64,000 nucleotides of DNA from an uncultured Anaerobutyricum sp. (GCF_934307085.1 NZ_CAKRCF010000007.1:1-64000), one strand, 5' to 3'. Positions 16,307 through 25,796 are shown, numbered from the stretch's first letter. Numbers and translations are program-made. The notes: generated by a model not told the origin, from the letters alone.

Positions 16307-17455
16307 TTATGGAAAAATCACTTCAAAAGTTGTGCCGGAGTTCACATTATTTTTAACTAAAATGTTGCCATTATGCACCCTTACAATCTCACGGACAAGA
16401 GAAAGACCGAGTCCCACGCCGCCAAGTTCCCGGCTTCTGGATTTGTCCAGACGGAAAAAGGGTTCAAATATCCGTTCTTTAAGTTCTTCGGGGATACCGT
16501 TTCCAGTATCTTCAACTGTAAGATGAAGCTGACTGTTTTGCTGTGTGGCGGTTACTGTGACTGTGCCACCAGAAAAGTTATATTTTATGGCATTTTCGAC
16601 AAGATTATATACAAGTCGATAGATAAGAATATCACTTCCCATTAAGAGTACATTGTCGCATTTTTCGATAAGGTTGATTCCTTTTTCCTGTGCAAGAGGT
16701 TCTAAATCAGCAAGAACCTCTTCAACAAGAGCAGCTATTGCGATTTCTTCATCTCGTGCTATTGTTTGAAGTTCGCTCATATCAAGAAGCGTTCTTACCA
16801 TTTTGCTGAGCCGTTCTGTTTGTTCGGTAATCATGCTTATAGTTTGTTGTGCAGATGTATCATTATCCAGATGCTTTGAGGAATTGTACAAATCTATCTG
16901 TAGCTGCATCACAGCAAGCGGTGTACGAAGCTCATGGGCAGCATTAGCGGTAAATTGCCTTTGCATCTCAAATGCTTCTGAGAGTCGTTTAAGCATTTTA
17001 TTGTATGAAACACTAAGCTGGTTCAGTTCAGAGAATTTATTTTCTTCTATTCGGGAATCCGATAGGTTTTGTGCCTGCACTTCTTCAATTTTCTTTGAGA
17101 AATCACATAGAGGTTTTAGTGCATGACCACTTATAAAAAATGTAATCACGCCTCCAAGAAGAGATAACAGTGTTGAAAATAGCAGACTGCTTTTTTTGTA
17201 GTCAGCTTTATTATTATATACCTGAATGGAAAAATTCTTTGCAAAATTGTTCCACTCTTCATCTGGAATACTAATATAGATTTCATCTTGATTCTTCTCA
17301 TTGTTATCTTCGCTTTTTGCATCTACAGTATTTTGCAGAGAATCGATATAGTAGACTCCGTTTTTGTAGATAAATATAGTAAGGCTTCCGCATATCATTG
17401 CGATTAATAAAGTAGTTATAATAGTGAGTCTCCACTGAAGCGACATTTTTTTCAT
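16307..17455 (-). CDS. Sensor histidine kinase (OmpR-partner type)
   Basis: A 382-residue membrane kinase. One helix lies at residues 9-30, then a short outer loop of about 80 residues, then a second helix near residue 125 and a HAMP-like linker. The phospho-acceptor His is in FTANAAHELRTPLAV. The ATPase domain shows NLVENAIKYNF, VEDTGNGIPEE and GGVGLGLSLVREIV. It overlaps the regulator gene by 4 bases. The outer loop is too small to name a ligand. A divergent redox cassette is the likely target. Confidence 0.93.
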   Translation of the reverse strand: MKKMSLQWRLTIITTLLIAMICGSLTIFIYKNGVYYIDSLQNTVDAKSEDNNEKNQDEIYISIPDEEWNNFAKNFSIQVYNNKADYKKSSLLFSTLLSLLGGVITFFISGHALKPLCDFSKKIEEVQAQNLSDSRIEENKFSELNQLSVSYNKMLKRLSEAFEMQRQFTANAAHELRTPLAVMQLQIDLYNSSKHLDNDTSAQQTISMITEQTERLSKMVRTLLDMSELQTIARDEEIAIAALVEEVLADLEPLAQEKGINLIEKCDNVLLMGSDILIYRLVYNLVENAIKYNFSGGTVTVTATQQNSQLHLTVEDTGNGIPEELKERIFEPFFRLDKSRSRELGGVGLGLSLVREIVRVHNGNILVKNNVNSGTTFEVIFP

Positions 17456-18129
17456 GACACAGCCTCCACAAGCTTATAACCTTCGCCAATCTTGTTTACG
17501 ATGGGATCATAGCCGAGCACTGCTTTAAATTTTTTCCTGAGGGATGACATGTGTACCCGGATAGAGCCGCTAAAACTGTCTATGGAAGCATCCCAAACAT
17601 GTTCAATCAGTTCTTCCTGACTTACGGGTCTGCCTTGATTAAGAAGTAAATATTCTAAAATACCATTTTCCTTTCTGGTTAAAGGTACGAGTATTTCTTT
17701 GGCATATGCTTCCCGCTTTTTCGTATCAAACTTTATGTCTTTGCAATGTAAGCATATATCTTTTTGTACAAATTTACGTCTTGTAAGACTTCGGATACGG
17801 GCTTCCAGTTCTTGTAGATGAAAAGGTTTTGCCATGTAATCATTAGCTCCGGCATCTAATCCTTCCACCTTATCTATAATCTGACTTCGTGCGGATAAGA
17901 TAAGAACCTTCGTTTCTTCGTTTTCTTTTCTTAGTTCTCTTAGAATATCCATTCCGTCCATGCCGGGAAGATTAAGATCAAGCACAATTAGATCATAGTC
18001 TTCCGTCAAAATATAATCAAGAGCCTCATGTCCATCATAACAGGTATCTACTTCATAGCCTGATTCATACAAGCTTTTTGAAATGGTATCACATAATTCT
18101 TTTTCATCTTCAACAATTAATAATCTCAA
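17452..18129 (-). CDS. OmpR-family response regulator
   Basis: A 225-residue regulator: receiver with VEDEKE acidic pair, phospho-acceptor in VLDLNLPGMDG near Asp51, conserved Lys in MAKPFHLQEL, and a winged-helix DNA-binding half with VSQEELIEHVWD and VHMSSLRKKF. It is first in the operon with the kinase, read from a promoter whose -10 starts 42 bases upstream. It faces the CXXC/polyferredoxin/TlpA genes across 153 bases. Confidence 0.93.
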   Translation of the reverse strand: MRLLIVEDEKELCDTISKSLYESGYEVDTCYDGHEALDYILTEDYDLIVLDLNLPGMDGMDILRELRKENEETKVLILSARSQIIDKVEGLDAGANDYMAKPFHLQELEARIRSLTRRKFVQKDICLHCKDIKFDTKKREAYAKEILVPLTRKENGILEYLLLNQGRPVSQEELIEHVWDASIDSFSGSIRVHMSSLRKKFKAVLGYDPIVNKIGEGYKLVEAVS

Positions 18130-18170
18130 AATAATCTCTCCATTCGCTTAACAGAAATTTTACACCACTT

Positions 18171-18254
18171 ATTGTATAATACGAGAGTCACAAGGTCAAC
18201 AAAGACAATAATAACAGTATACTTAAAAATTTGTATAAAAAGAATTTTAAGTAC
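18171..18254. promoter_or_regulatory. Divergent control region between regulator and redox cassette
   Basis: The minus-strand promoter for the two-component genes is TTGACC (18194-18199) and TACAAT (18171-18176) with a 17-base spacer. Nearer the rightward cassette lies an inverted pair ACTTAAAAATT (18221-18231) and AATTTTAAGT (18243-18252), a possible regulator site. Binding is not proven. Confidence 0.5.
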
Positions 18255-18282
18255 CTAATGAGTGAAGGGGGTAATAAATATT

Positions 18283-18423
18283 TTGAAATGCAGGAAAATA
18301 TCACAGTTTATTTTACTTATCGCCGGTGTGAGTATGATGAGTTATGGTGCTGTTAGAGGCGAAGCTGCCGTTGTGCTTGGTAAAGCAATAAAATTATGTT
18401 TGGAGTGTGTAGGAATTGGATAA
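18283..18423 (+). CDS. CD1871A-family CXXC micro-protein
   Basis: A 46-residue peptide starting at TTG 18283 after GAAGGGGG. A hydrophobic helix (FILLIAGVSMMSYGAV) is followed by RGEAAVVLGKAIKLCLECVGIG, the CLEC motif that defines CD1871A-type proteins of Clostridia. It overlaps the polyferredoxin start by eight bases, so the two are translationally coupled. Family members sit beside polyferredoxin and TlpA genes, which suggests a membrane thiol or electron carrier; the exact role is unknown. Confidence 0.8.
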   Translation: MKCRKISQFILLIAGVSMMSYGAVRGEAAVVLGKAIKLCLECVGIG

Positions 18424-19288
18424 AAAAACAAGTTTAATATCAAAAAAAATAGCCAGCTTGCGTGGTGGGATACAGGCGGCCGCCACATTGCTTACCAATA
18501 TACATATTCCTAATTTGTTTAAGGGAAAAATATATCAGGGAAATGCAAAAACAGTATGTGTGCCGGGATTGAATTGTTATTCCTGCCCTGCAGCATCAGG
18601 AGCCTGTCCAATCGGAGCTTTTCAGGCAGTAGTTGGTTCATCACAGTTTAAATTTACATATTATATAACCGGATTTTTTATTTTACTTGGTGTAATGTTA
18701 GGAAGATTTATATGTGGCTTTTTGTGTCCGTTTGGATGGTTTCAGGATTTGCTTCATAAAATCCCGGGGAAAAAGTTTTCCACAGAAAAATTAAGATTGT
18801 TAAGGTATCTTAAATATATGATTCTTTTCGTTTTTGTTATATTTCTTCCAATATTTATAACAAATTCGATTGGAATGGGAGATCCGTTCTTCTGTAAATA
18901 TATTTGCCCTCAGGGAGTTTTGGAAGGGGCAATACCGTTATCACTTGGCAATACGGCTATTCGGTCGGCACTTGGTAAGCTGTTTTCTTTTAAACTTATC
19001 ATTTTGATTACAGTGATTCTTTTAAGTATCCTGTTTTACAGACCGTTTTGCAAATGGATCTGTCCACTTGGAGCAATTTATTCACTATTTAATAAAATTT
19101 CATTTCTCAGCATAAAGGTTGAAGATGATAAATGCGTTGGATGTCATCAGTGCACAAAAGTATGTAAAATGGATGTTGATGTTATAAAGAGTCCGAATCA
19201 TCCGGAATGTATACGATGCGGCGCCTGCATGAAAGCCTGTCCAAAAGATGCGATCCACTATCAGTTTATAAAATTTAATGACAAATAA
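18416..19288 (+). CDS. Membrane polyferredoxin (NapH/CcoG-like 4Fe-4S protein)
   Basis: A 290-residue protein with about five helices and several cysteine clusters: LNCYSCPAASGACPIGAF near residue 60, GFLCPFGWFQD near residue 100, and CKYICPQG and CKWICPLGAIY further on. Two C-terminal 4Fe-4S ferredoxin motifs follow, CVGCHQCTKVCKMD and CIRCGACMKACPKD. It should pass electrons across or along the membrane. The start codon is TTG 18416, overlapping the CXXC peptide. The TlpA lipoprotein 16 bases downstream is its probable redox partner. Confidence 0.9.
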   Translation: MDKKTSLISKKIASLRGGIQAAATLLTNIHIPNLFKGKIYQGNAKTVCVPGLNCYSCPAASGACPIGAFQAVVGSSQFKFTYYITGFFILLGVMLGRFICGFLCPFGWFQDLLHKIPGKKFSTEKLRLLRYLKYMILFVFVIFLPIFITNSIGMGDPFFCKYICPQGVLEGAIPLSLGNTAIRSALGKLFSFKLIILITVILLSILFYRPFCKWICPLGAIYSLFNKISFLSIKVEDDKCVGCHQCTKVCKMDVDVIKSPNHPECIRCGACMKACPKDAIHYQFIKFNDK

Positions 19289-19304
19289 AAGGAGGTTTTT
19301 TATT

Positions 19305-20198
19305 ATGAAAACAAGAAGAACTATTATCATGATTCTTACACTTTGCGTAGCGTTATCATTTACTGCATGTACAGGAAAGGGAGATGTTGGGAAAGCAGAC
19401 TCTGCATCTGTATCAGAGGGAACGGAAAAGACAGAAGATTTGCAGGCGAAACTGGATGATTTATACCAGCAGGAAAATCAGATTTTTGAAAAACATAAAG
19501 ATGTCTGGGAAAAAGTATTTCGTAAGATGTCCAAAGCAGATGCCGGCTCGGATAATTATGCCGAATACCTTGCTTCCACAGTGGAATCAAACAAAAAATC
19601 TTTTACGGATAATGAATTAAAAACATTAAAAGAAGATATTGAGACAATCCGTGGAATTGAAGAGCAGATAACAGAAGTCGAAAATAAATTAGATACATCA
19701 GGTGCTTCTGATTCCAAAGATGATGATACGATTGCTTTTAATAACGTTTCAGGAAAAGATTTTGATGGAAATGACGTTGATGAAAATCTTTTTTCTAAAA
19801 ATGCAGTAACGGTTATGAATTTCTGGTTTACAGGCTGCAAGCCTTGTGTTGCCGAATTATCAAAGCTTAATGAATTAAATGATGCGATAAAGTCGATGGG
19901 AGGAGAAGTTGTAGGGGTTAATACTGATACATTCGACGGAAAAGAAGCTACAATTAAGGAAGCAAAAAAAATACTTAAAAGTCAGGGAGCAAAATACCGA
20001 AATTTCGCATTGGATGCCAGTTCAGATGCAGGAAAATATGCCTCTGAGATCATGGCATTTCCGACAACAATTCTTGTAGACAGAAAAGGTAACATTGTAG
20101 GAGAGCCAATGGTTGGTGGAATTGATAATCAGGAGAATTATGATACACTTATGAAGCAGATTAAGTCCGTAATAGAGGCGGATAGTGCAAATAAATAA
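19305..20198 (+). CDS. TlpA-like thioredoxin-fold lipoprotein
   Basis: A 297-residue lipoprotein with a signal peptide ending in LSFTAC (lipid Cys near residue 24). A helical charged region, probably coiled coil, spans residues 40-130. A TlpA/AhpC-type thioredoxin domain follows with active-site FTGCKPC (C-x-x-C) and the cis-Pro region FPTTILVD. It likely reduces or oxidises extracellular thiols using electrons from the polyferredoxin. AAAGGAGG at 19287-19294 fixes the start. Confidence 0.9.
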   Translation: MKTRRTIIMILTLCVALSFTACTGKGDVGKADSASVSEGTEKTEDLQAKLDDLYQQENQIFEKHKDVWEKVFRKMSKADAGSDNYAEYLASTVESNKKSFTDNELKTLKEDIETIRGIEEQITEVENKLDTSGASDSKDDDTIAFNNVSGKDFDGNDVDENLFSKNAVTVMNFWFTGCKPCVAELSKLNELNDAIKSMGGEVVGVNTDTFDGKEATIKEAKKILKSQGAKYRNFALDASSDAGKYASEIMAFPTTILVDRKGNIVGEPMVGGIDNQENYDTLMKQIKSVIEADSANK

Positions 20199-20317
20199 TT
20201 AAGTTATCCCATACTGTTTGTTTAAAAAAAATTCATTATGTGAATTACATGACAACAGAAAAAAACAGTGCTATAATGTGTTTGAAAAATAAAAAGAACA
20301 ACAGAAAGAGGCTAATT

Positions 20318-20542
20318 ATGGATATTGAAGAAATGTTAGAGATTCATGATTGTCCATTATGTGACGGTGGAGCATTATTAGAAGAAGAAAGTGGCTGTGG
20401 ATATTATGTAATGTGTCTGGATTGTGGATGCCATTCTGTGACCATTGACTTCCACTCAGAAGAAGAACGTCTGGAAGCCGCTAAGAAGACAGTTATGTTA
20501 TGGAATGCCGGAAAGGTAATTTCAAGTCATCCGGGAGAATAG
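20318..20542 (+). CDS. Lar-like zinc-ribbon protein
   Basis: A 74-residue protein with two Cys pairs, CPLCDGG and CLDCGCHS, flanking an aromatic GYYVMC, and an acidic C-terminal helix ending in LWNAGK. This is the layout of Lar-type restriction-alleviation proteins, also common as small phage and chromosomal zinc ribbons. AGAAAGAGG precedes the ATG. A true anti-restriction role cannot be concluded; no restriction system is nearby. Confidence 0.65.
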   Translation: MDIEEMLEIHDCPLCDGGALLEEESGCGYYVMCLDCGCHSVTIDFHSEEERLEAAKKTVMLWNAGKVISSHPGE

Positions 20543-20559
20543 AATATAAGATATAAAGG

Positions 20560-20602
20560 AATTCCTATAAGTTTGATGTTTGTACTTATAGGAATTTTTT
20601 CT
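20560..20602 (+). terminator. Terminator after the Lar-like gene
   Basis: Perfect 12-base arms AATTCCTATAAG (20560-20571) and CTTATAGGAATT (20585-20596) run into TTTTTT. Confidence 0.88.
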
Positions 20603-20809
20603 ACTTATAAGGCAATGTGGTCTATGGTGTTTGTTTTTCGTCTGTCTATTTATAGGATATTGGAATAAAAAGAGTGTCGTTAGAATTAGTCCATGAATAC
20701 CATGCTTAAAAGGGTGCAAACCCATTTTTCGCTTTATAGGAAAGTTCGCCTTTGGCTCCTTTCCAAATGAAAAATAGCCCACGTAAAAGTGGGCAGGACA
20801 AATAGATGA
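20603..20809. other. Debris flanking the IS91 fragment
   Basis: No gene was recognised. A hairpin GCCCAC-GTAAAA-GTGGGC near 20777-20794 lies close to the transposase fragment and may be a terminal structure of the element, which cannot be confirmed here. Confidence 0.35.
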
Positions 20810-21091
20810 TCATGGTTTTAGAAGTTGAACGTATTGATCATCTTCGTGACGATTGTAATGGAAAGAGACAAGATCACCGATATAAGAATCAATCCTGGAA
20901 GTGGCAATGACAGGGCGACCAAGATACCGGCCAATATATTTGGTAACAGTCTTAGGGTCACAACGGTTGGGCTTGGCATAAACATAGAAGCCGTGTTTAT
21001 GTTCCAGATAACAATGGGCAGAAACTTTTTTAAAAGAAGGACCGATGCGAAGCAACATATCCTTGCATAGAAGCTCTCCTCTGTGTATCAT
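20810..21091 (-). pseudogene. IS91-family (Y2) transposase fragment
   Basis: About 90 codons carry a core stretch of IS91/IS801-type transposases: HKHGFYVYAKPN, TVTKYIGRYLGRPVIATSRI and VSFHYNRHEDD. The N-terminal zinc finger, most of the catalytic part and the C-terminal region are absent, so it is dead at both ends. It ends just before the start of the ASKHA protein gene and may have displaced its original upstream region. Confidence 0.75.
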
Positions 21092-21131
21092 ACTTATATA
21101 TCTATATCATAGAAAATGAAAGGCATAAAAA

Positions 21132-22994
21132 ATGAGTTATCAAATTTATTTTATAAATCAAAAAAAAGAAATTACTGTAGAAGGCGGTACCGTAGCCGCC
21201 GCCTGTGAAAAGGCAGGATTTCCGTTAAATCTTGTCTGCGGCGGAAACGGAACCTGTGGCAAATGTGCGGTAAATATCAAATGTAATACAAAGCAGGAAA
21301 TACAAAAAGTTCTTGCCTGCCAGACAAACATTACAGAAGACATGACTATTTACTTGGAAAAATCTGACTATATACAAAAAGCGTCTGTGTTAACCAAGTC
21401 TGTACCTTTAGAATTAGAGCTTCGTCCATCTATTTCTAAAAAATATCTGACAAAGGAAGAAATTCTTGCAAAGCTAAAAAAAGACGGTACATTTTTTCAA
21501 CAGGATATAAAATTACAAGGTATGCCATCACAAAATACGAATGCTACAAATGCCCAAGATATACAATCCTCAAATACAAATTTTCAAAATATAACTTTCT
21601 GGAACAGCCAGATCCCACTTTCTGTTATGCAAAAGTTTGCAACATTAAATACAGATAGAAATTTTTCAGGCTGCACTCTTATATATTTTCAGGAACAAAT
21701 CATCGGAATAGAAGCTGGTGATACGACCACTTGCTGTTATGGAGCGGCAGCAGATATTGGAACAACAACTGTAGCACTATATATTTATAATTTAAATACA
21801 GGAGAGCTGATAACAACAAAATCAGCGTTAAATAAACAGACAATCTATGGAGCCGATGTTATTTCAAGAAATGCTGCTGTAAGAGAAAATCCGGAAATGC
21901 TTCTTAATATGCGAGAAGCTATTGTGGATACATTAAATGAAATGTTTACAGAAGCAGTAAGTGAGCAGCCTGATTTAAAAGACAATATCTATCATATCGT
22001 TCTTTGTGGAAACAGTACGATGCAGCATTTGTTTTATGGTTTAAATCCATATTATCTGGGAGTAAATCCTTTTGCAAACATCACAAAAGAAGCCATTATC
22101 ACACCTGGAAAAGAGGCTGGGTTACAGTGTAATGAGAAAGGCATTGTAGAATTCTTACCATTATTAGGTGGATTTGTCGGTGCAGATACGACATCGGTTC
22201 TTCTTACGTTAACAAAAGAAAAAAAGAAATATCTTATGGTAGATTTAGGTACAAATGGTGAACTTGCTGTTGGAAGTTATCCTGATTTTCTGGTGGCCTC
22301 GACTGCCTGTGGTCCGGCATTAGAAGGAGGGAACATTGACTGCGGAATGCGCGGAACAACGGGAGCAATCGAAAAAGTTTCTTTAAAAAACAATCGACTT
22401 ACCTATAAAGTAATTGATGATACAGAGCCAAAAGGACTTTGCGGTTCAGCAATTATTGATGCAGTAGCAGAACTTCGCAGAGTCGGACTGATTGATGAGG
22501 CAGGAACCTTGCTTGGACCAGACGAATATCGAAGAATCAATCCATTTAGCCCGTTGATAAAACATCTGCATGAAGTAGAAGAATATAATATGGCATTCTA
22601 TTTTAAAGAAGGGGGCGAGGGAAAATCTCCAGTTTATCTCTCTCAAAAGGATATCCGCCAGATTCAGCTTGCAAAGAGTTCCATCTACTCCGGCTGCATT
22701 GCTCTGCTAGAAGAAACAGGTGTATCCTTAGAACAGGTAGATGCACTTATACTTTCAGGAGCATTTGGCAATTACATTGATATTGATAATGCCTTAGCCA
22801 TTGGTCTTTTACCGAACATCGACCGAGAAAAAATAATTTCTATCGGAAATGGTGCCGGCCAGGGAGTACAGTCTCTTTTACTTGACAGATCCTACCGCCT
22901 TCGCGCAAAAAAGATTTCCGAAAACTGCACGCACCTTTCTCTGGCAGAAAACAAAAAATTTATGAATGAATATATAAAAAATATGAATCTGTAG
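21132..22994 (+). CDS. 2Fe-2S / ASKHA-domain corrinoid activator-like protein
   Basis: A 620-residue protein. Residues 1-80 form a plant-type 2Fe-2S domain (CGGNGTCGKCAVN, then a distant Cys in ACQTN). From about residue 200 comes a DUF4445/ASKHA ATPase fold with ADIGTTTVALYIYNL, GNSTMQHLFYG, MVDLGTNGELAVG and LSGAFGNYIDIDNA. Proteins of this build (RamA, AcsV types) reduce cob(II)alamin bound to methyltransferase corrinoid proteins. No methyltransferase or corrinoid protein is next to it, so the partner lies elsewhere. The ribosome site is weak (GAAAGG). Confidence 0.85.
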   Translation: MSYQIYFINQKKEITVEGGTVAAACEKAGFPLNLVCGGNGTCGKCAVNIKCNTKQEIQKVLACQTNITEDMTIYLEKSDYIQKASVLTKSVPLELELRPSISKKYLTKEEILAKLKKDGTFFQQDIKLQGMPSQNTNATNAQDIQSSNTNFQNITFWNSQIPLSVMQKFATLNTDRNFSGCTLIYFQEQIIGIEAGDTTTCCYGAAADIGTTTVALYIYNLNTGELITTKSALNKQTIYGADVISRNAAVRENPEMLLNMREAIVDTLNEMFTEAVSEQPDLKDNIYHIVLCGNSTMQHLFYGLNPYYLGVNPFANITKEAIITPGKEAGLQCNEKGIVEFLPLLGGFVGADTTSVLLTLTKEKKKYLMVDLGTNGELAVGSYPDFLVASTACGPALEGGNIDCGMRGTTGAIEKVSLKNNRLTYKVIDDTEPKGLCGSAIIDAVAELRRVGLIDEAGTLLGPDEYRRINPFSPLIKHLHEVEEYNMAFYFKEGGEGKSPVYLSQKDIRQIQLAKSSIYSGCIALLEETGVSLEQVDALILSGAFGNYIDIDNALAIGLLPNIDREKIISIGNGAGQGVQSLLLDRSYRLRAKKISENCTHLSLAENKKFMNEYIKNMNL

Positions 22995-23239
22995 AATTTT
23001 AAACCATTCTCAAATAAGCCATGCTCATTCCTCTTATCCCTGTCATTGCCAAAGACAGCCCCTAAAGAGAGTATAGCCTGTTTAAGGGCATTTCCCCTAA
23101 TTTCTGGGCAGATTCCAAAGAACGACCAATGGACAATGAAAAGAAAATACGGTAAAATATTTACAGAATTTGTAACTCTTCAAAAACAAGACAACTGCGT
23201 ATTTAGAAAAGTTACTAAAGAAAAAGGAGATTGGTTATT

Positions 23240-24196
23240 ATGGGTAAATGTGACGTAACAGCACTGGGGGAATTATTAATTGATTTTACAGAGAATGGCA
23301 TAAGTGAACAGGGAAATCCTATCTTAGAGGCGAATCCTGGCGGAGCACCGTGTAATGTACTCGCAATGCTTTCAAAATTGGGGCATTCTACGAATTTTAT
23401 CGGTAAGATTGGTAACGATATGTTTGGTGCACAGCTAGAAAAGGCATTAAAGGAAGCCGGAATTGGTACCTGGGGACTTCGTAAAGATGAGGAAGTTCAT
23501 ACCACTCTTGCATTTGTGCATACCGCAACAGATGGAGACAGAGATTTCTCATTTTATCGTAATCCTGGAGCAGATATGATGCTTTGTGAGGAAGATTTAA
23601 GAGAAGATATTATTACAAGCAGTAAAATTTTTCATTTTGGTACATTATCAATGACACATGATAGTTGCCGAAAAGCAACAAAAAAAGCGATTGATATTGC
23701 AAAATCTGCTGGGGCTTTAATTTCATTTGACCCGAATTTAAGAGAACCATTATGGAATTCTTTAGAAGATGCAAAAAAGCAGGTTCTGTATGGGCTTACT
23801 CATTGTGACATTTTAAAGATTTCCGATAATGAGATTTTGTGGCTCACGGGTGAGGAAGATTTTGATGCTGGTATCCAGTGGATTCAGGACCGATTCCACA
23901 CACCGCTTATCCTGGTTTCTCTTGGAAAAGACGGAAGTATTGCCTGCTGTAAAGAAGAACGAGTAAAAGTACCTGCTTTTCTTCAGGATAATACGATTGA
24001 AACAACCGGTGCAGGAGATACCTTTGGTGCTTGTATTCTCCATTATATATTAGAGAATGGATGGAAAGATTACAGCAAAGAAGAACTTAGAGAAATGCTT
24101 ACTTTTGCCAATGCAGCGGCCTCCATTGTGACTACACGTAAGGGTGCCCTGCGTGTTATGCCGACAAAAGAAGAAGTGTTAAAGCTCATAGGTTAA
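23240..24196 (+). CDS. PfkB-family sugar kinase, probable fructokinase
   Basis: A 318-residue ribokinase-fold kinase. It shows ALGELLIDF at the start, GGAPCNVLAMLSKLG, NPGADMML, FDPNLREPLW and the C-terminal anion-hole/base motif TTGAGDTFGAC with the catalytic Asp. The pattern is closest to ScrK-like fructokinases, but substrate calls in this family are soft. ATG 23240 follows AAAGGAGA at nine bases. The 245 bases upstream hold no gene I can support. It stands alone with no sugar transporter adjacent. Confidence 0.85.
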   Translation: MGKCDVTALGELLIDFTENGISEQGNPILEANPGGAPCNVLAMLSKLGHSTNFIGKIGNDMFGAQLEKALKEAGIGTWGLRKDEEVHTTLAFVHTATDGDRDFSFYRNPGADMMLCEEDLREDIITSSKIFHFGTLSMTHDSCRKATKKAIDIAKSAGALISFDPNLREPLWNSLEDAKKQVLYGLTHCDILKISDNEILWLTGEEDFDAGIQWIQDRFHTPLILVSLGKDGSIACCKEERVKVPAFLQDNTIETTGAGDTFGACILHYILENGWKDYSKEELREMLTFANAAASIVTTRKGALRVMPTKEEVLKLIG

Positions 24197-24287
24197 ATAT
24201 TGAATAGAATATTTGACATTTTAGAGTAATGTTAAAAAGCTTGTAATTTTTCGTCAGAAAAATAATAGAGAAAATATAAATATTTGT

Positions 24288-24357
24288 TTGTGTATTTCGC
24301 AAAATTAATGCTATAATAAAAGGTGGCTGTCTACGATGAAGAAGGCAGCCGCCTTTT
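24288..24357 (+). promoter_or_regulatory. Promoter and 5'-end hairpin ahead of the MATE gene
   Basis: TTGTGT (24288-24293) and TATAAT (24312-24317) are 18 bases apart. Just after the expected start, AAGGTGGCTG (24320-24329) pairs with CAGCCGCCTT (24345-24354), followed by TTTT. The hairpin would be at the very 5' end of the mRNA. It may stabilise the message or act as a weak attenuator; it could also end transcripts from the kinase gene. Confidence 0.5.
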
Positions 24358-24392
24358 ATGCAATAAAAAAACAAAGATAAGGAGATGAACAT

Positions 24393-25781
24393 ATGAGTGA
24401 AGAACGTAAGGAAAATGTACAGACGGGCAATCCATTAGGAGAAGCTTCTATTAGTTCTTTGATGGTTAAGTTTGCTGTTCCAAGTATTATCGCTATGCTT
24501 GTCAGTGCATTATACAATATTGTTGACCAGTTATTTATCGGACAAGCTGTCGGCACACTCGGTAATGCTGCAACAAATGTTGCTTTTCCGCTTACAACAT
24601 CTTGCATTGCCCTTGCACTGATGTTTGGTATTGGTGGTGCTTCCTGCTTTAATTTAAATATGGGAAGAGGAAATCAGGACCGGGCAGTATATTTTGTTGG
24701 AAATGCTATTGTCTGTCTAATTGGAAGCGGTGTAATTCTATTTTTAATTTCAGAATTATTTTTAACCCCGCTTTTAACGGGATTTGGTGCACCGGCAAAT
24801 GTCCTTCCCTATGCACAGACCTACGTACGAATCACAGCAATAGGTTTCCCATTTTTAATTTTGACAACAGGAGGCTGTCATCTGATTCGTGCAGATGGCA
24901 GTCCCAATATGGCAATGATCTGTAATTTAGTTGGTGCAGTTATCAATACTGTATTAGATGCAGTATTTGTTATGATATTTCACTGGGGAATGGCAGGTGC
25001 TGCATTAGCAACAATTATCGGACAGATTATTTCAGCAATTATTGTTATTCGATATTTGCTTCATTTTAAGACAGTACCTCTGACAAAAGAACATTTCCAT
25101 CCTCACATGGAATATATCAGTAAAACTGCACAGATTGGAATGGCTTCTTTCTTTAATCAGGTTGCCATGATGATTGTTCAGATTATCATGAATAATTCTC
25201 TGACTCACTACGGAGCGGCTTCTGTTTATGGAGAAGCGATTCCTTTAGCTTGTGCAGGAATCGTCATTAAGGTAAACCAAATCTTTTTCTCCATTGTTAT
25301 CGGTCTCTCTCAGGGAAGCCAGCCAGTAGAAAGTTTTAATTATGGAGCAAAGAACTACGACCGTGTGCGTAAGGCATTTGGTCTTGCAGCAACATCAGGT
25401 GTTGTAATTTCTATTATTTCTTTTGTGCTGTTTCAGATTTTCCCAAGACAGATTCTCGGTCTGTTTGGAACCGGAGAACCAGAATATTTTGAATTCGGAG
25501 TACGTTTCTTCCGAATCTTCTTATTCTTTATCTGGTTAGATGCTCTGCAGCCAATTACTTCGACTTTTTTTACATCCATCGGAAAGCCGGCAAAAGGAAT
25601 TTTCTTATCTCTTACAAGACAGATTATTTTCTTTATTCCGCTGCTTTTAATTCTGCCGCATTTTATGGGAATAGAAGGATGTATTTATTGTGGACCGATT
25701 GCAGATTTTTTAGCAGCAGTTATTACAATTATCATGGCATTTCTTGAATTTAAAAATATGCCAAAAACAAACGGAGAGTAA
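24393..25781 (+). CDS. MATE-family efflux protein
   Basis: A 462-residue protein with twelve membrane helices in two similar halves. Typical marks are LVSALYNIVDQLFIGQAVG near residue 38, FGIGGASCFNLNMGRG, and in the second half QGSQPVESFNYGAKNYDRV. MATE pumps export drugs or metabolites with Na+ or H+. Substrate unknown. AAGGAGATG lies a few bases before the ATG. moaA follows after 15 bases, so they may be cotranscribed. Confidence 0.92.
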   Translation: MSEERKENVQTGNPLGEASISSLMVKFAVPSIIAMLVSALYNIVDQLFIGQAVGTLGNAATNVAFPLTTSCIALALMFGIGGASCFNLNMGRGNQDRAVYFVGNAIVCLIGSGVILFLISELFLTPLLTGFGAPANVLPYAQTYVRITAIGFPFLILTTGGCHLIRADGSPNMAMICNLVGAVINTVLDAVFVMIFHWGMAGAALATIIGQIISAIIVIRYLLHFKTVPLTKEHFHPHMEYISKTAQIGMASFFNQVAMMIVQIIMNNSLTHYGAASVYGEAIPLACAGIVIKVNQIFFSIVIGLSQGSQPVESFNYGAKNYDRVRKAFGLAATSGVVISIISFVLFQIFPRQILGLFGTGEPEYFEFGVRFFRIFLFFIWLDALQPITSTFFTSIGKPAKGIFLSLTRQIIFFIPLLLILPHFMGIEGCIYCGPIADFLAAVITIIMAFLEFKNMPKTNGE

Positions 25782-25796
25782 AAGGAAATTTTTATA

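Noticed and set aside
23046..23258. 70-codon open frame ahead of the fructokinase gene
   Set aside because: No ribosome site, composition unlike a protein, and it overlaps the well-supported start of the kinase.
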